A DNA stretch of 64,000 nt from Caulobacteraceae bacterium (GTDB taxonomy: Bacteria; Pseudomonadota; Alphaproteobacteria; Caulobacterales; Caulobacteraceae): NCBI GenBank assembly GCA_947475735.1, contig CANJLQ010000003.1:62001-126000 (forward strand), in the 5' to 3' direction. Positions 1-11,859 of this stretch are shown here, in pieces. The notes under the pieces are model-generated. The model was not told the DNA's origin. It saw only the letters and a list, made by a program, of their open reading frames with translations, and did no database searches. A program made the position numbers and the translations under genes. Each line of letters begins with the position of its first letter. Positions within the stretch are counted from its first letter, which is position 1.

Positions 1-137
1 GGTGCGTGGGGTGCGGCCGAACGCGTCCGGAAGTGGCTCAATGGTGCAAGCTGTCGCCCTTCCGCCGCAAGGCCATCGAGCGGGAGCTCCCCCGGCGAAT
101 GACCGCCTTGGGTGCGAAGGCCGGGGCGAGTGACTAA
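1..137 (+). CDS. DUF1289-like Fe-S protein, 3' end only
   Basis: Only the C-terminal 44 residues or so are in the window (reading frame begins at base 3, stop TAA at 135-137). The segment contains a CxxCGRT-like start followed by an ExxxW segment and a basic helix (FRRKAIERELPRR), the pattern of the small DUF1289 proteins (YdhL type), which are short cysteine-containing proteins of unknown role. The rest of the gene lies upstream, so the call rests on a short stretch. It ends 36 bases before the metal regulator gene and probably marks the left border of the metal island. Confidence 0.5.
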   Translation, partial: CVGCGRTRPEVAQWCKLSPFRRKAIERELPRRMTALGAKAGASD

Positions 138-173
138 TGAGACCCAACACGTCGTCTCGAGAAGGATTCCACC

Positions 174-446
174 ATGGCCCATATCGCCGCTGACAAGCCC
201 AAACTTATGGCCAGGGTCCGCCGCATCAATGGGCAGGTCAGCGCTCTCGAGCGCGCCATCAATGATGATGTCGATTGCATCGCCGTCCTCCAGCAGGCCG
301 CCGCCGTGCGCGGCGCTCTTGGCGGCCTGGTCGAAGCGCTGATCCTTCAGCATCTCGAGCACCATGTCGCTGCGCCTCATCTTGATGAAGCCGCGCGTCG
401 CAAGGGCGCCGACGAGCTCATATCCATTATCGGACGCTATAAATGA
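174..446 (+). CDS. dmeR: Ni/Co-sensing repressor, RcnR/DmeR branch of the CsoR/FrmR family
   Basis: A 90-residue all-helical DUF156 (CsoR/RcnR/FrmR) protein. The metal fingerprint is visible: His3, Cys35, His60 and His64, the set used by RcnR for Ni(II)/Co(II). FrmR, the formaldehyde sensor, lacks the His at 64. Such proteins bind G-tract operators of the form TACT-N7-AGTA and release DNA when metal binds. The gene overlaps the following CDF exporter gene by 4 bases (ATGA), the dmeRF arrangement known from rhizobia. No matching operator is visible just upstream of this gene, but similar sites lie at 1430-1453 and 11742-11756, so it may act on those promoters. Metal preference is inferred from the residues. 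Confidence 0.85.
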   Translation: MAHIAADKPKLMARVRRINGQVSALERAINDDVDCIAVLQQAAAVRGALGGLVEALILQHLEHHVAAPHLDEAARRKGADELISIIGRYK

Positions 447-1387
447 CCATCCAGCCTGCCGCTTCACCGGCCCATGATCATGTCTTTCTGGCCGCCAATC
501 ATGACGAGAACGCCCGCCGCACATTGATCGTGGTCGTCCTGACCGCAGTGATGATGGTCGGAGAGATCGTCGCCGGCGTGCTGACGGGATCAATGGCCTT
601 GCTGGCGGACGGCATACATATGCTCACCCACGCCGGAGCCCTTGGGGTCGCGGCCGCAGCCTACAGCTACGCACGCCGTCACGCGAACGACCCCCGATAC
701 AGCTTCGGCACCGGCAAGGTCGGCGATCTGGCAGGGTTTGCATCCGCGCTCGTTCTGGGCCTTTTCGCCATTGGCATCGGCGTGGAATCCATCCGACGTC
801 TGTTCGAGCCGACTACGGTCTTGTTCGGCGAAGCGGCGATTGTCGCCGTCATCGGCCTTGTCGTGAATGTCGTGAGCGCTCTTCTGCTCTCGGGAGGGCA
901 TCACCACAGCCACCAGCATGATCATCACGATCATGGCCACCACGACCACGGGCACGGCGGCGACAACAATCTGCGTTCCGCGTATCTCCATGTCCTAGCC
1001 GATGCCCTGACATCGGTCCTTGCGATCGTCGCGCTCCTGTCAGGTCACTATCTCGGATGGACATGGCTGGACCCGATCATGGGCCTGGTCGGCGCAGCGG
1101 TAATCGCGAAATGGTCATGGGGTCTCCTGCGCGATACGGCTGCCGTCCTGCTGGACCGAACCGACACCCACGTCGCCGATGAAACCCGCGAGGCGATCGA
1201 GACGCCAGGCGATGCCCGTATCCGCGATCTGCACATCTGGCGGGTTGGGCCGGACGCTCACGCCGCCATCATCAGTGTCGCGACCTCCAGCGCGACCTTG
1301 GAGGCGCTTCGAGCGCGGCTGGTCCCGGTGCACGAGCTCAAGCATATCACTATCGAAATCGAACCCTCCGAGCCTCTCCCCGCCTGA
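443..1387 (+). CDS. dmeF: Cation diffusion facilitator exporter DmeF-like
   Basis: A 314-residue CDF (SLC30) family inner-membrane exporter, expected to exchange cytoplasmic Co(II)/Ni(II)/Zn(II) for protons. The first helices carry the DGxHxxTH motif (ADGIHMLTHAGALG), followed by the RYSFGTGK motif typical of DmeF. Near residues 152-173 there is a long His/Asp-rich loop, then the second metal motif (HVLADALTSV) and a cytoplasmic C-terminal domain. The length is normal for the subfamily. It overlaps the DmeR-like repressor gene, so both are made from one transcript. Cobalt/nickel preference follows from the regulator and neighbours, not from a measured property. Confidence 0.85.
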   Translation: MTIQPAASPAHDHVFLAANHDENARRTLIVVVLTAVMMVGEIVAGVLTGSMALLADGIHMLTHAGALGVAAAAYSYARRHANDPRYSFGTGKVGDLAGFASALVLGLFAIGIGVESIRRLFEPTTVLFGEAAIVAVIGLVVNVVSALLLSGGHHHSHQHDHHDHGHHDHGHGGDNNLRSAYLHVLADALTSVLAIVALLSGHYLGWTWLDPIMGLVGAAVIAKWSWGLLRDTAAVLLDRTDTHVADETREAIETPGDARIRDLHIWRVGPDAHAAIISVATSSATLEALRARLVPVHELKHITIEIEPSEPLPA

Positions 1388-1429
1388 ACTGCGACACTTT
1401 TGATGTTGCTTGAATCAGGGGTGTCGAGA

Positions 1430-1453
1430 TAGTCCGGGGGAGTACGGGGTACT
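1430..1453 (+). promoter_or_regulatory. G-tract operator candidate for the DmeR-like repressor
   Basis: TAGT-CCGGGGG-AGTA (1430-1444) has the TACT-N7-AGTA layout with a G tract used by RcnR-family repressors. It shares the nine bases GGGGGAGTA with the reverse complement of the site at 11742-11756. It merges with a perfect inverted repeat AGTAC-GGG-GTACT (1441-1453). It lies just before the His-rich protein gene and the first czcCBA set, so metal-dependent derepression of that operon is likely. Binding is inferred from the motif only. Confidence 0.55.
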
Positions 1454-1456
1454 CTC

Positions 1457-1885
1457 TTGTCGCGACTTGTCCGCCAGATCTGCATCGGCTTGGCCGTGAC
1501 CCTTATGGTCACGCTGCAAGGCTTTGCGGTACGTGACGGTCAACATCGAATAGAACATGCTCTCCAGTTCCCCGGCGTCGCTTTCAGCGATTCCGCGGCT
1601 GACCATGATCATCACGACGACGGGCACGATCACGCCCACGAGGTCGACGCTGAAGCCTCTGCCGCCGCAGACACGGCGATCGACACCGCCGACCAAAGCG
1701 AAATGCCGGTGCTGCCGCACCATCACCATGGCGGCGGCGGTGACGTGCACATCGCGCTCGCAGGCCTGCCTCAGCCGAACTCCCCCTCCAGCGGACTTGC
1801 GCCCGCGCTCAACCCGGCCCGGACTCCGCCTTTGGCGGGAACGCGTCCGGAAAGCCCGCTCGACCCTCCTAAACAGAACGCCTGA
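1457..1885 (+). CDS. His/Asp-rich exported protein in the first czc operon (CzcI/CopL-like)
   Basis: A 142-residue ORF that begins with TTG. The N-terminus is hydrophobic (ICIGLAVTLMVTL), consistent with a signal peptide or anchor. It is followed by a cluster of His and Asp (DHDHHDDGHDHAH), a PHHHHGGGG run, and a Pro-rich tail. No domain is recognised. Small His-rich periplasmic proteins often precede czc or cop efflux genes (CzcI, CopL), and a second such gene precedes the other pump at 23958-24302. It may buffer metal in the periplasm or modulate the pump. The start codon is uncertain. It lies 61 bases before czcC. Confidence 0.6.
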   Translation: MSRLVRQICIGLAVTLMVTLQGFAVRDGQHRIEHALQFPGVAFSDSAADHDHHDDGHDHAHEVDAEASAAADTAIDTADQSEMPVLPHHHHGGGGDVHIALAGLPQPNSPSSGLAPALNPARTPPLAGTRPESPLDPPKQNA

Positions 1886-1946
1886 TCGCCTGAAAAGCTG
1901 ATCCTGCGCGGCCTCCGGGCCGTGCGCGTCCTGTTGGAGAAATTCC

Positions 1947-3266
1947 TTGAAACTACCTGCATCCGGCGCTGCCGGATGGCGGGTGCGCGCCGCAGCCGTG
2001 TCTGCGCTCGCGCTCGCCCTTGGGGCGTCGCTCGCCCCTGCCCCGGTGTTCGCCCAAGCGGCGCCGGTCCCCGCCGACGTGAACGGCTACCCGCAACTCA
2101 GCTTGCGCGAAGCCCTCAGTCTTTCCGCCGCGTCAGACCCGGCGCTCGCCGGTGTCGAAGCTCGTCGTCGCGCCGCTGAAGCCGGCGTGCGGCAGGCCGA
2201 TGTCCGACCCAATCCGAACGTCGGACTGATGGTCGAGAACCTGCCGACGCTCGGCGGCGGCGATATTCTCGGGCGAACCGAGACCACGCTGACGTACGAG
2301 CAACGTCTGGAACGGGGCGGCGATCGTCCGGCCCGCACGGCGCTCGCCCGGGCCGAGGGAGATCTGCTTCTCGCCGACGCCAGGGCCGCGCAGCTCGACC
2401 GGCTCGAGCTGGTCCAGACGGCGTGGGCCGAAGCGCTCGCTTCGGAGGCCTTGCTCGAAATCGCCAGGGAGCGGCTCAATCTGGCCGAGGCCTTCCAGAG
2501 TGAAGTCTCCCGACGGGTCAACGCCGCACGAGATCCCCTGTTCGCAGGGGCCCGGGCGGAGGCCGAGCTCGCCCAGGCGCAGATCGACTTCGACCAGGCC
2601 GAGGTCGGCGCGCGTATGGCGCGGGTCAACCTCGCCAAATTCTGGTTCGGCAGATCAGAGTTCACCCTCGGGGCTGATGCCTTCGAGGACACGAGCGCCT
2701 CTCGCCGGGAAGCCGGTCCGGTGGCGCAGATCGATCTCGCGGCTTTCGATGCCCGCCGTCTGATCGCCGACGCCCAGGTGCGGGTCGAACAGGCGCGCGC
2801 CGTGCCCGACCCGACGGTGAGCCTCGGCGTCCGCCACATCTGGGACAACGAAGTTGCCCTGGTGTTCGGCGGATCGATGCCGCTTCAACGCTACGACCGC
2901 AATGAAGGCGCAATCGCCCGCGCCCAGGCCGAGGGCGTAGCCGCCCAGGCCGATCGCCGCGCTTTCGAGATCGAGCGCGAGCGCGAAATCCTCAGGCTTC
3001 AGGTGCAGCTGGCCGCCAAGGCCAGCGAAGCGCGCCGCATCGCCGAGGAGACCCTGCCTCAGGCGGAGCGTGCCGTCACCCTTGTCCGCGAGGGCTTCGG
3101 GCGCGGCGGCTTCACCTACAACGACGTGATGTCCGCGCAGACAGCCTTGCTGCAGGCCCGGGCGAGGCGCGTGTCCATCCTGCAAGCCTTCCACACCGAC
3201 CGCGCCAGACTGGACCGTCTGACAGGCGCGCATGCCGACCTGCTCGGCCTGGAGACCCAACCATGA
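1947..3266 (+). CDS. czcC: Outer membrane factor of heavy-metal RND pump 1 (CzcC-like)
   Basis: A 439-residue TolC-family protein. It begins with TTG 8 bases after GGAGA and has a signal peptide ending near APVFAQA. The body shows the duplicated coiled-coil layout of outer-membrane efflux channels (LSLREALSLSAASDPAL; RQADVRPNPNVGLMVENL; then the second half from about residue 260). It forms the exit duct of the tripartite pump with the adaptor and RND genes that follow. It overlaps the adaptor gene by 4 bases, so the genes are translationally coupled. The metal exported (Ni/Co versus Zn/Cd/Co) cannot be read from this subunit. Confidence 0.88.
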   Translation: MKLPASGAAGWRVRAAAVSALALALGASLAPAPVFAQAAPVPADVNGYPQLSLREALSLSAASDPALAGVEARRRAAEAGVRQADVRPNPNVGLMVENLPTLGGGDILGRTETTLTYEQRLERGGDRPARTALARAEGDLLLADARAAQLDRLELVQTAWAEALASEALLEIARERLNLAEAFQSEVSRRVNAARDPLFAGARAEAELAQAQIDFDQAEVGARMARVNLAKFWFGRSEFTLGADAFEDTSASRREAGPVAQIDLAAFDARRLIADAQVRVEQARAVPDPTVSLGVRHIWDNEVALVFGGSMPLQRYDRNEGAIARAQAEGVAAQADRRAFEIEREREILRLQVQLAAKASEARRIAEETLPQAERAVTLVREGFGRGGFTYNDVMSAQTALLQARARRVSILQAFHTDRARLDRLTGAHADLLGLETQP

Positions 3267-4528
3267 CCCGTACACATGCACTGCGCCTCGCCTCCGGCGC
3301 GGCGTTGACCAGCCTTGCTCTGGTGCTCGCCGCCTGCGGCGGCGGCGGTGAGCGCGCCGAGAAGGCCGAGGGCGCCGAAGCGGCGGCCGCCGGGGACTAC
3401 GAGCGTGGCCCGAACAATGGCCGCCTCCTCCGCGACGGCGACTTCTCGCTGGAAGTCACCATCTACGAAGAAGGCCCTGAGCCCCTCTTCCGGATCTATC
3501 CGTATCTGAACGACAAGCCGCTCGATCCCCGGCAGGTTCAGCTCACCATGGCGCTGACGCGTCTGGGGCCACAGGTTGATCGGTTCACCTTCACCCCCGA
3601 GGGCGCCTACCTCGCCAGCCCCGGCGTCGTCACCGAGCCCCACTCGTTCGACGTCGCGGTGAACGCGGTGCGGGGCGGAAAGACCTCGAGGTGGACCTAC
3701 CAGTCCTACGAGGGCCGTACGCAGATCACGGCGGAGGCCGCACGGGCGGGCGGGGTCACGACCGAACAGGTCGGGCCGGCCACGCTGGCGGAAGCCCTGC
3801 CCCTTACCGGCCGGGTGGAGCTGGCTCCGGAAGCCCAAGCCGAGGTCCACGCCCGCTACCCCGGCCGTGTGGTCTCGCTGAACGTCCAGCTCGGTCAACG
3901 GGTGTCCCGCGGCCAGGTCGTCGCCCGGGTGGAGTCGAGCGAAAGCCTGCAGACCTATTCGGTCACCGCCCCGATCTCGGGCGTCATCACCGCCAAGAAC
4001 ATCAATCCGGGCGCCATCACGGGCAACGGGACGCCCATGCTGATGATCGGCGATCCGACCCGTCTGCATGCGGAGTTCTTCCTCTATCCGCGTGACGCCG
4101 AACGGGTGCGGGTCGGCCAGCGCGTCCAGGTGCGCAGCACCGCCGGCGAGAACACCACCACCGGCACCATCGAGGCGATCCTCCCGGCTGATGACGTGCT
4201 CAGTCAGACGCTCGTCGCCCACGTCGCCCTGCCGGCCCAAGGCGGCGTCTGGCGCCCGGGCCTGGGCGTCGACGGGACGGTCCAGGTCGGAACCGGGGAA
4301 GTGCCGCTCGCGGTCCGCACCCGTGCGCTTCAGCCCTTCCGGGACTTCACCGTCGTCTACGCCAAGGTGGGTAACACCTATGAGGTCCGCATGCTCGAGC
4401 TTGGGCGTCGGACGGACGAGTGGACCGAAGTCCTGGGCGGTATCGATCCAAACACGACCTATGTCGTGGACGGCGCCTTCCTCATTCGCGCGGACATCGA
4501 CAAGTCCGGCGCGAGCCACGACCACTAG
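3263..4528 (+). CDS. czcB: Periplasmic adaptor of heavy-metal RND pump 1 (CzcB-like)
   Basis: A 421-residue membrane fusion protein. The N-terminus is a lipoprotein signal with lipobox LVLAAC, so it is probably anchored to the inner membrane by lipid. A CzcB-type N-terminal domain precedes the barrel-sandwich (lipoyl-like) part (ARYPGRVVSLNVQLGQRV, then ISGVITAKNINPGA), with a beta-barrel and a C-terminal membrane-proximal domain after it. The protein ends in a short His motif (SHDH). It links the CzcA-like transporter to the outer-membrane channel. It overlaps czcC by 4 bases and lies 15 bases before czcA. Confidence 0.88.
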   Translation: MTRTHALRLASGAALTSLALVLAACGGGGERAEKAEGAEAAAAGDYERGPNNGRLLRDGDFSLEVTIYEEGPEPLFRIYPYLNDKPLDPRQVQLTMALTRLGPQVDRFTFTPEGAYLASPGVVTEPHSFDVAVNAVRGGKTSRWTYQSYEGRTQITAEAARAGGVTTEQVGPATLAEALPLTGRVELAPEAQAEVHARYPGRVVSLNVQLGQRVSRGQVVARVESSESLQTYSVTAPISGVITAKNINPGAITGNGTPMLMIGDPTRLHAEFFLYPRDAERVRVGQRVQVRSTAGENTTTGTIEAILPADDVLSQTLVAHVALPAQGGVWRPGLGVDGTVQVGTGEVPLAVRTRALQPFRDFTVVYAKVGNTYEVRMLELGRRTDEWTEVLGGIDPNTTYVVDGAFLIRADIDKSGASHDH

Positions 4529-7728
<3,200 letters not shown>

Positions 7729-7729
<1 letters not shown>

Positions 7730-8898
7730 TGAACTCCGCTCTTCGCAGGAAGAGCGGGGGCGGCGCCGAGGCGGTCCCCAACGCGTCGGCGCCGGGCTTC
7801 CCGGACCGTTTGCCGGCCCTGACCGGCATTCGGTTCTGGCTCGCCCTCGGCGTCGTGCTCTTCCACTACCAGCTGAACATGACGCCCGAGGGCGGGACGG
7901 GGCTCGCCCTGATCGAGCGCGCACGCCTCGCGGTCGATTTCTTCTTCATTCTGTCGGGTTTCATCCTGGCGCACGTCTACGGGCGTCAGATCCGGAACGG
8001 GACCTACAACCACAAGCGCTTCCTCATCGCGCGGCTGGCCCGGATCTATCCGGCTCATCTCGCCATGATGGTGCTGATGGCGTTCATCGTCCTGGCGGCT
8101 ATCGCCCTGGGTCAGCCGTTCGCGGCCGACAGTTACTCGCTGCCGGGGTTCGCGTCCGCCCTCGCCCTCACCCACGCCTGGTTCCCGGCTACCGTTCCCA
8201 ATGAGTGGAACGGCCCGTCCTGGTCCCTGTCCGCGGAATGGGCCGCCTATCTGGCCTTCCCTGTGTTCGCCTTCATCGGGCTCAGGTCGGGCCGCCGCCC
8301 CTGGATGGTGATCGGTCTGTCGGTGGGCCTGTTCCTGGTGATCGACGGCCTCTACCGCTGGATCTTCAAGGACCAGCTCACCCATGCCGAGCTCGTGCTC
8401 GGCGTGCTGAGGATCATTCCCGAATTCCTGTTCGGGATCGGCCTTTACCAGCTCGGTTGCCGCATCCGTTGCGGTCGCCGGACGGCGACGCTCGCCGCCA
8501 TCGGATCGCTTTTCGCCCTGATTTGCCTGATGGCGATCAGCGCCGACGAGCGCCTGATCGTGGCGGCCTCCGGCGTCGTCGTCCTCGCGCTGGCCCTCTG
8601 GGACCGCGCCGAGGATGACAGCGTCTTCAACCATCCGCTGCTGCTGGAGGCGGGCGAAGCCTCCTATGCCCTCTACCTCGTCCATCTCCCGCTTCTGATC
8701 ATCTGGAAGAACGGGATGGCGATGCTGGGCGGCATCGACAGCACCTACCGGATGTCCGCTTCCGAAGCGGCTCTGTTGCTGGTCGTGACTTTGGCCAGCG
8801 CCTTCGCACTGCACGCCTTCTGGGAGCGGCCCGCCCGCACCCTGGTGCGCAGCCTTTTCCTCACCCCCTCCCCCAACTCCGCGAAAGGTCAATCATGA
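7729..8898 (+). CDS. Acyltransferase-3 (OafA/YrhL-like) membrane protein in czc operon 1
   Basis: A 389-residue multi-spanning acyltransferase-3 protein. The family transfers acyl groups to extracytoplasmic sugars or lipids. Visible marks are the N-terminal PALTGIRFWLALGVVLFHY segment with the family's conserved Arg and His, the VDFFFILSGFILAHVYG motif, and about ten hydrophobic helices. The start overlaps the end of czcA and the stop overlaps the HupE gene (ATGA), so it is an integral part of the metal operon. The substrate is unknown. A second acyltransferase-3 gene closes the other czc operon (12283-13404), which suggests envelope modification as part of the metal response. Confidence 0.85.
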
Positions 8899-9626
8899 CT
8901 TCTGCATTGCGCCGCGACTCCTGGTCGTGGCTCCGATCGCCCTGGACGGCGCTTCTGCTGATCCTCAGTTTCATGCTTCTGGACGGCGCCCTCAGTCAGG
9001 CCCTCGCCCACGGCGTCGCCGAGGGCGACAAGGGCTACATCCAGGAGACCACCGGCTTCCTGTTCTGGCCTTTCGTCTATCTGGGCGCCAAGCACATGGT
9101 CACCGGATACGACCACCTGCTGTTCCTCTTCGGCGTGATCTTCTTCCTCTACAGGATGAAGGACATCAGCATCTATGTGACGCTGTTCGCCATCGGCCAC
9201 TCCTCAACCCTGCTGCTGGGCGTGCTGACCGACATCAGCGTCTCCAGCTACATCGTGGACGCCATCATCGGCCTGTCCGTCGTCTACAAATCCCTGGACA
9301 ACATGGGCGCCTTCCAGCGCTGGTTCGGCTTCCAGCCCTCCACCAAGGCGGCGACCCTGATCTTCGGTCTGTTCCACGGCTTCGGTCTCGCGACCAAGCT
9401 GCAGGACTTCCAGATGTCGCCGGACGGCCTGATCGGCAACCTGATCGCCTTCAACATCGGCGTCGAGGCCGGCCAGCTGCTGGCGCTCGGCGGCATCCTT
9501 ATCCTGATGGGCTTCTGGCGCCGCTCGAACAGCTTCTGGAACCACGCCTTCCTGACCAACGCCGTGGTCATGTGCCTCGGCTTCATTCTGACGGGCTACC
9601 AGCTCGTCGGCTTCTTCGTCATGTGA
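8895..9626 (+). CDS. HupE/UreJ-family membrane protein
   Basis: A 243-residue protein with an N-terminal signal-like helix and about six to seven membrane helices. HupE/UreJ_2 family motifs are visible: GYDHLLFLFGV, IGHSSTLLL and LIFGLFHGFGLATKL, where the His and Asp residues are the supposed metal ligands. Members are linked to nickel or cobalt movement across the inner membrane. Here it sits in an export operon downstream of the RND pump, overlapping the acyltransferase gene by 4 bases and 15 bases before the anchor protein gene. Direction of transport and metal are not shown by the sequence. Confidence 0.75.
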   Translation: MTSALRRDSWSWLRSPWTALLLILSFMLLDGALSQALAHGVAEGDKGYIQETTGFLFWPFVYLGAKHMVTGYDHLLFLFGVIFFLYRMKDISIYVTLFAIGHSSTLLLGVLTDISVSSYIVDAIIGLSVVYKSLDNMGAFQRWFGFQPSTKAATLIFGLFHGFGLATKLQDFQMSPDGLIGNLIAFNIGVEAGQLLALGGILILMGFWRRSNSFWNHAFLTNAVVMCLGFILTGYQLVGFFVM

Positions 9627-9641
9627 TCGGAGCCCCCCTCC

Positions 9642-10310
9642 ATGTTTAACGCAAACCGCCCCGCCCGCTCCGAACTGCCCACCACGCAGGAGTTGCTGAA
9701 ATCCACCGGCATCGCCGCCGTCGTCGCCGGCGCGATCCTCGTCACTGTGGTCCTTCCAGCCGAATATGGCGTCGATCCCACGCGTATCGGCTCGGTCTTC
9801 GGCCTGACGGAAATGGGCCAGCTGAAACGCCAGCTCGCGCTGGAAGCCGAGGCTGACGCTGCGGCGGACGCCGCCGCCGCCGGCCAGACCTCGGGCGTCG
9901 CCTCCACGCCGACGCCTGCCGCAGCACCGGCCGCAGCCACCGGTCCGGTGGCGCCGTCAGCCCGGCCGGTCACGGCTGAAGCCGCCGCAGCCGGCATCCG
10001 CTCGGACGAGACTGTGATCGAACTGGCCCCCAACCAGGGCGCAGAGCTGAAGATGGACATGGCCGAAGGCGCCAAGGTCCGCTTCACCTGGAGGAGCAGC
10101 GGAGGTGCGGTGAATTTCGACACCCACGCTGACCGCCCCGGCGTCCGCTATCACGGCTACGGAAAGGGCACCGATCTGCAGCAGTCCGGTGAGCTGACGG
10201 CGGCCTTCGACGGAAGCCATGGCTGGTTCTGGCGCAACCGGACCGGAGAGACCGTGACGATCACGGTCGAAACCGAAGGCGCCTACACCGAGATCAAGCG
10301 GGTGGTCTGA
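9642..10310 (+). CDS. Single-pass transmembrane anchor protein of metal operons
   Basis: A 222-residue protein with one N-terminal membrane helix (about residues 25-43, IAAVVAGAILVTVVLPAEY), an Ala/Pro-rich linker and a compact C-terminal domain (AKVRFTWRSSGGAVNFDTHADR, split here by its key FTWRSSGG motif) rich in His, Trp and aromatic residues. Proteins of this layout accompany HupE-like genes in metal clusters and are annotated only as transmembrane anchor proteins. It is the last gene of the first plus-strand operon and is followed by a strong hairpin. The biochemical role is unknown. Confidence 0.65.
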   Translation: MFNANRPARSELPTTQELLKSTGIAAVVAGAILVTVVLPAEYGVDPTRIGSVFGLTEMGQLKRQLALEAEADAAADAAAAGQTSGVASTPTPAAAPAAATGPVAPSARPVTAEAAAAGIRSDETVIELAPNQGAELKMDMAEGAKVRFTWRSSGGAVNFDTHADRPGVRYHGYGKGTDLQQSGELTAAFDGSHGWFWRNRTGETVTITVETEGAYTEIKRVV

Positions 10311-10346
10311 CCCGCTTGTGGGTCGGCCGCCGCCAGTCGGCCGACC

Positions 10347-10391
10347 GGATGGCGGGGCGCTGGAACCCCCTGACGCGCCCCGCCATCATTT
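10347..10391. terminator. Strong hairpin between convergent operons
   Basis: GATGGCGGGGCG (10348-10359) pairs perfectly with CGCCCCGCCATC (10376-10387), with one further G-C pair inside. The loop is about 14 bases and ATTTCT follows on the plus strand. It lies between the end of the anchor protein gene (plus) and the end of the MFS gene (minus), overlapping the MFS stop codon. This is the expected place for a bidirectional terminator. Confidence 0.65.
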
Positions 10392-11720
10392 CTCGTCCGG
10401 TCGCGGCCAGCGCGGATGCGCCTCGTCGATCACGACCGGATGGGCGTGCCAACTGGACTGCCGGTCCGGACGCTCGCCTTCGGACAGGTGGGGGTCATCG
10501 GCGTCCAGGTCCGAGTGCGAGTGCGCGAGATTGGCCGGGTCGTAGCGGGGCCAGACCACGAGCGCGAGAACCACACCCACCGCGCAGAGGCCCGCGAGCA
10601 CAAGGAAGGCCGCGCGGGGATCCGCCTCGGCGGAGACGAGCCCCGCGACCGGATAGGCGATCAGCCAGCAGGCGTGGGACAGGGCGAACTGGGCGGCGAA
10701 CAGCGAGGGGCGGTCTTGCGAGGTCGAGGACCGTCGAAGCGCCCGACCGGCCGGCGTGATGGTCAGCGAATAGCCGAAGCCCATGACGATCCAGAGCCCC
10801 AAAAGGATGGGGTAGGACGTCGCCACAAAGGCGCCGAGCAGAAGCACGCCCGTCATGACGCCAGCGCCCGCGATCATGGCGGAGCGGTCGGGGATCCTTT
10901 GAAGGACGCGCGGCAGTAGCAGGGCGGCGGTCATCGACCCCGCGCCGAAGGCCGCGAGCGCCCAGGCCGTCGCCTGTTGAGAGAGGCCAAAGCTGCTCTG
11001 CACAAGCACGACGGTGTTCACGAACACCATCGCGCCGCCTGCGGCGGTCGCCAGGCTGACCGCCAGAAGGCCTCTCAGCCTCGGGGTCAGGGCGAACAGC
11101 CGGGCGCCAGCCGTCAGCCGGCGTATGAAGGGCAAGGGCGCTGCGCCGGCGGACCGGGGCAGGATCGCCCGGACGACAAAGACCGCCGAGAGCGCGAAGC
11201 CGAGAGCTGTCCCCACGAACAGATTGTTGTAGCTGATGAAGGCCAGCAGAACGGCGGCGACCACCGGACTGGCCACGCTTTCGAGGTCCGCCGCGAGGCG
11301 GGAGAGCGAGAGCGCCTTGGTATACTCCCCCTCGTCCTCCAGAAGGTCCGGGATCATGGCCTGGAACGCCGGGGTGAAGGCGGCGGAGGCCGTGTAGAGC
11401 ACGGCCATCAGGGCATAGACTTGCCAGGCGGCGCCCACGAACGGCAGGGTGATGGCGACGCCCGCCCTGACGACGTCCAGCGACACGAGGAGGGTCTTGC
11501 GCGGCAAGCGCGCGGCGATGGCGCTCGCGAACGGCGCGACGGCGATATAGGCCACCATCTTGATCGAGAGCGCTGCGCCGAGAATTTCTCCGGCGTTGGC
11601 GCCGGCCAGATCATGGGCAAGCAGGCCGAGGGCGACGGTCGCCATGCCCGTACCGAGCAGAGCCGACACCTGGGCGATGAAGAGCCTGCGGTAGGCGGGA
11701 TTGGACAGCGGAGAAAACAT
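10386..11720 (-). CDS. MFS metal exporter with His-rich tail (NreB-like)
   Basis: About 444 residues with 12 membrane helices. The major-facilitator pattern is seen from MFSPLSNPAYRRLFIAQ onward. The C-terminal tail is hydrophilic and His/Asp-rich (LAHSHSDLDADDPHLSEGE, SSWHAHPVV), as in NreB/NrsD nickel exporters. An upstream TTG (11762) would also open the frame, but it would put the G-tract operator inside the coding region. The ATG at 11720 is therefore preferred. The gene stands alone and convergent to the first czc operon. The operator 21 bases upstream is shared in form with the site at 1430, which supports common control by the DmeR-like repressor. Nickel export is an inference. Confidence 0.7.
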   Translation of the reverse strand: MFSPLSNPAYRRLFIAQVSALLGTGMATVALGLLAHDLAGANAGEILGAALSIKMVAYIAVAPFASAIAARLPRKTLLVSLDVVRAGVAITLPFVGAAWQVYALMAVLYTASAAFTPAFQAMIPDLLEDEGEYTKALSLSRLAADLESVASPVVAAVLLAFISYNNLFVGTALGFALSAVFVVRAILPRSAGAAPLPFIRRLTAGARLFALTPRLRGLLAVSLATAAGGAMVFVNTVVLVQSSFGLSQQATAWALAAFGAGSMTAALLLPRVLQRIPDRSAMIAGAGVMTGVLLLGAFVATSYPILLGLWIVMGFGYSLTITPAGRALRRSSTSQDRPSLFAAQFALSHACWLIAYPVAGLVSAEADPRAAFLVLAGLCAVGVVLALVVWPRYDPANLAHSHSDLDADDPHLSEGERPDRQSSWHAHPVVIDEAHPRWPRPDEK

Positions 11721-11741
11721 CTGCGGACCCGATCGGAAAGA

Positions 11742-11756
11742 TACTCCCCCATAGTA
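11742..11756 (-). promoter_or_regulatory. RcnR/DmeR-type operator before the MFS exporter gene
   Basis: On the minus strand the site reads TACT-ATGGGGG-AGTA, the 15-base TACT-N7-AGTA layout with a G tract recognised by RcnR-type repressors. Its right nine bases are identical to those of the site at 1430-1444. The left half (TACTAT) could also serve as the -10 hexamer, which would explain repression by occlusion. Confidence 0.6.
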
Positions 11757-11837
11757 CCGCAAACCAATCCGCGGGTCGTCACGAAATCATCATCGCCGAG
11801 GCGCGTCCGCGACGACAATTCACTGGATCAACGGCGC

Positions 11838-11850
11838 GTTACACAATAAC
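11838..11850 (+). promoter_or_regulatory. Zur-like inverted repeat before the MerC-domain gene
   Basis: GTTA-CACAA-TAAC is an inverted repeat that starts 22 bases before the MerC-domain start codon and resembles alphaproteobacterial Zur boxes (GTTA-N5-TAAC core). Zinc-dependent repression of the gene is a plausible reading. The match is short and unsupported by other evidence. Confidence 0.4.
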
Positions 11851-11859
11851 ATTCTCAAC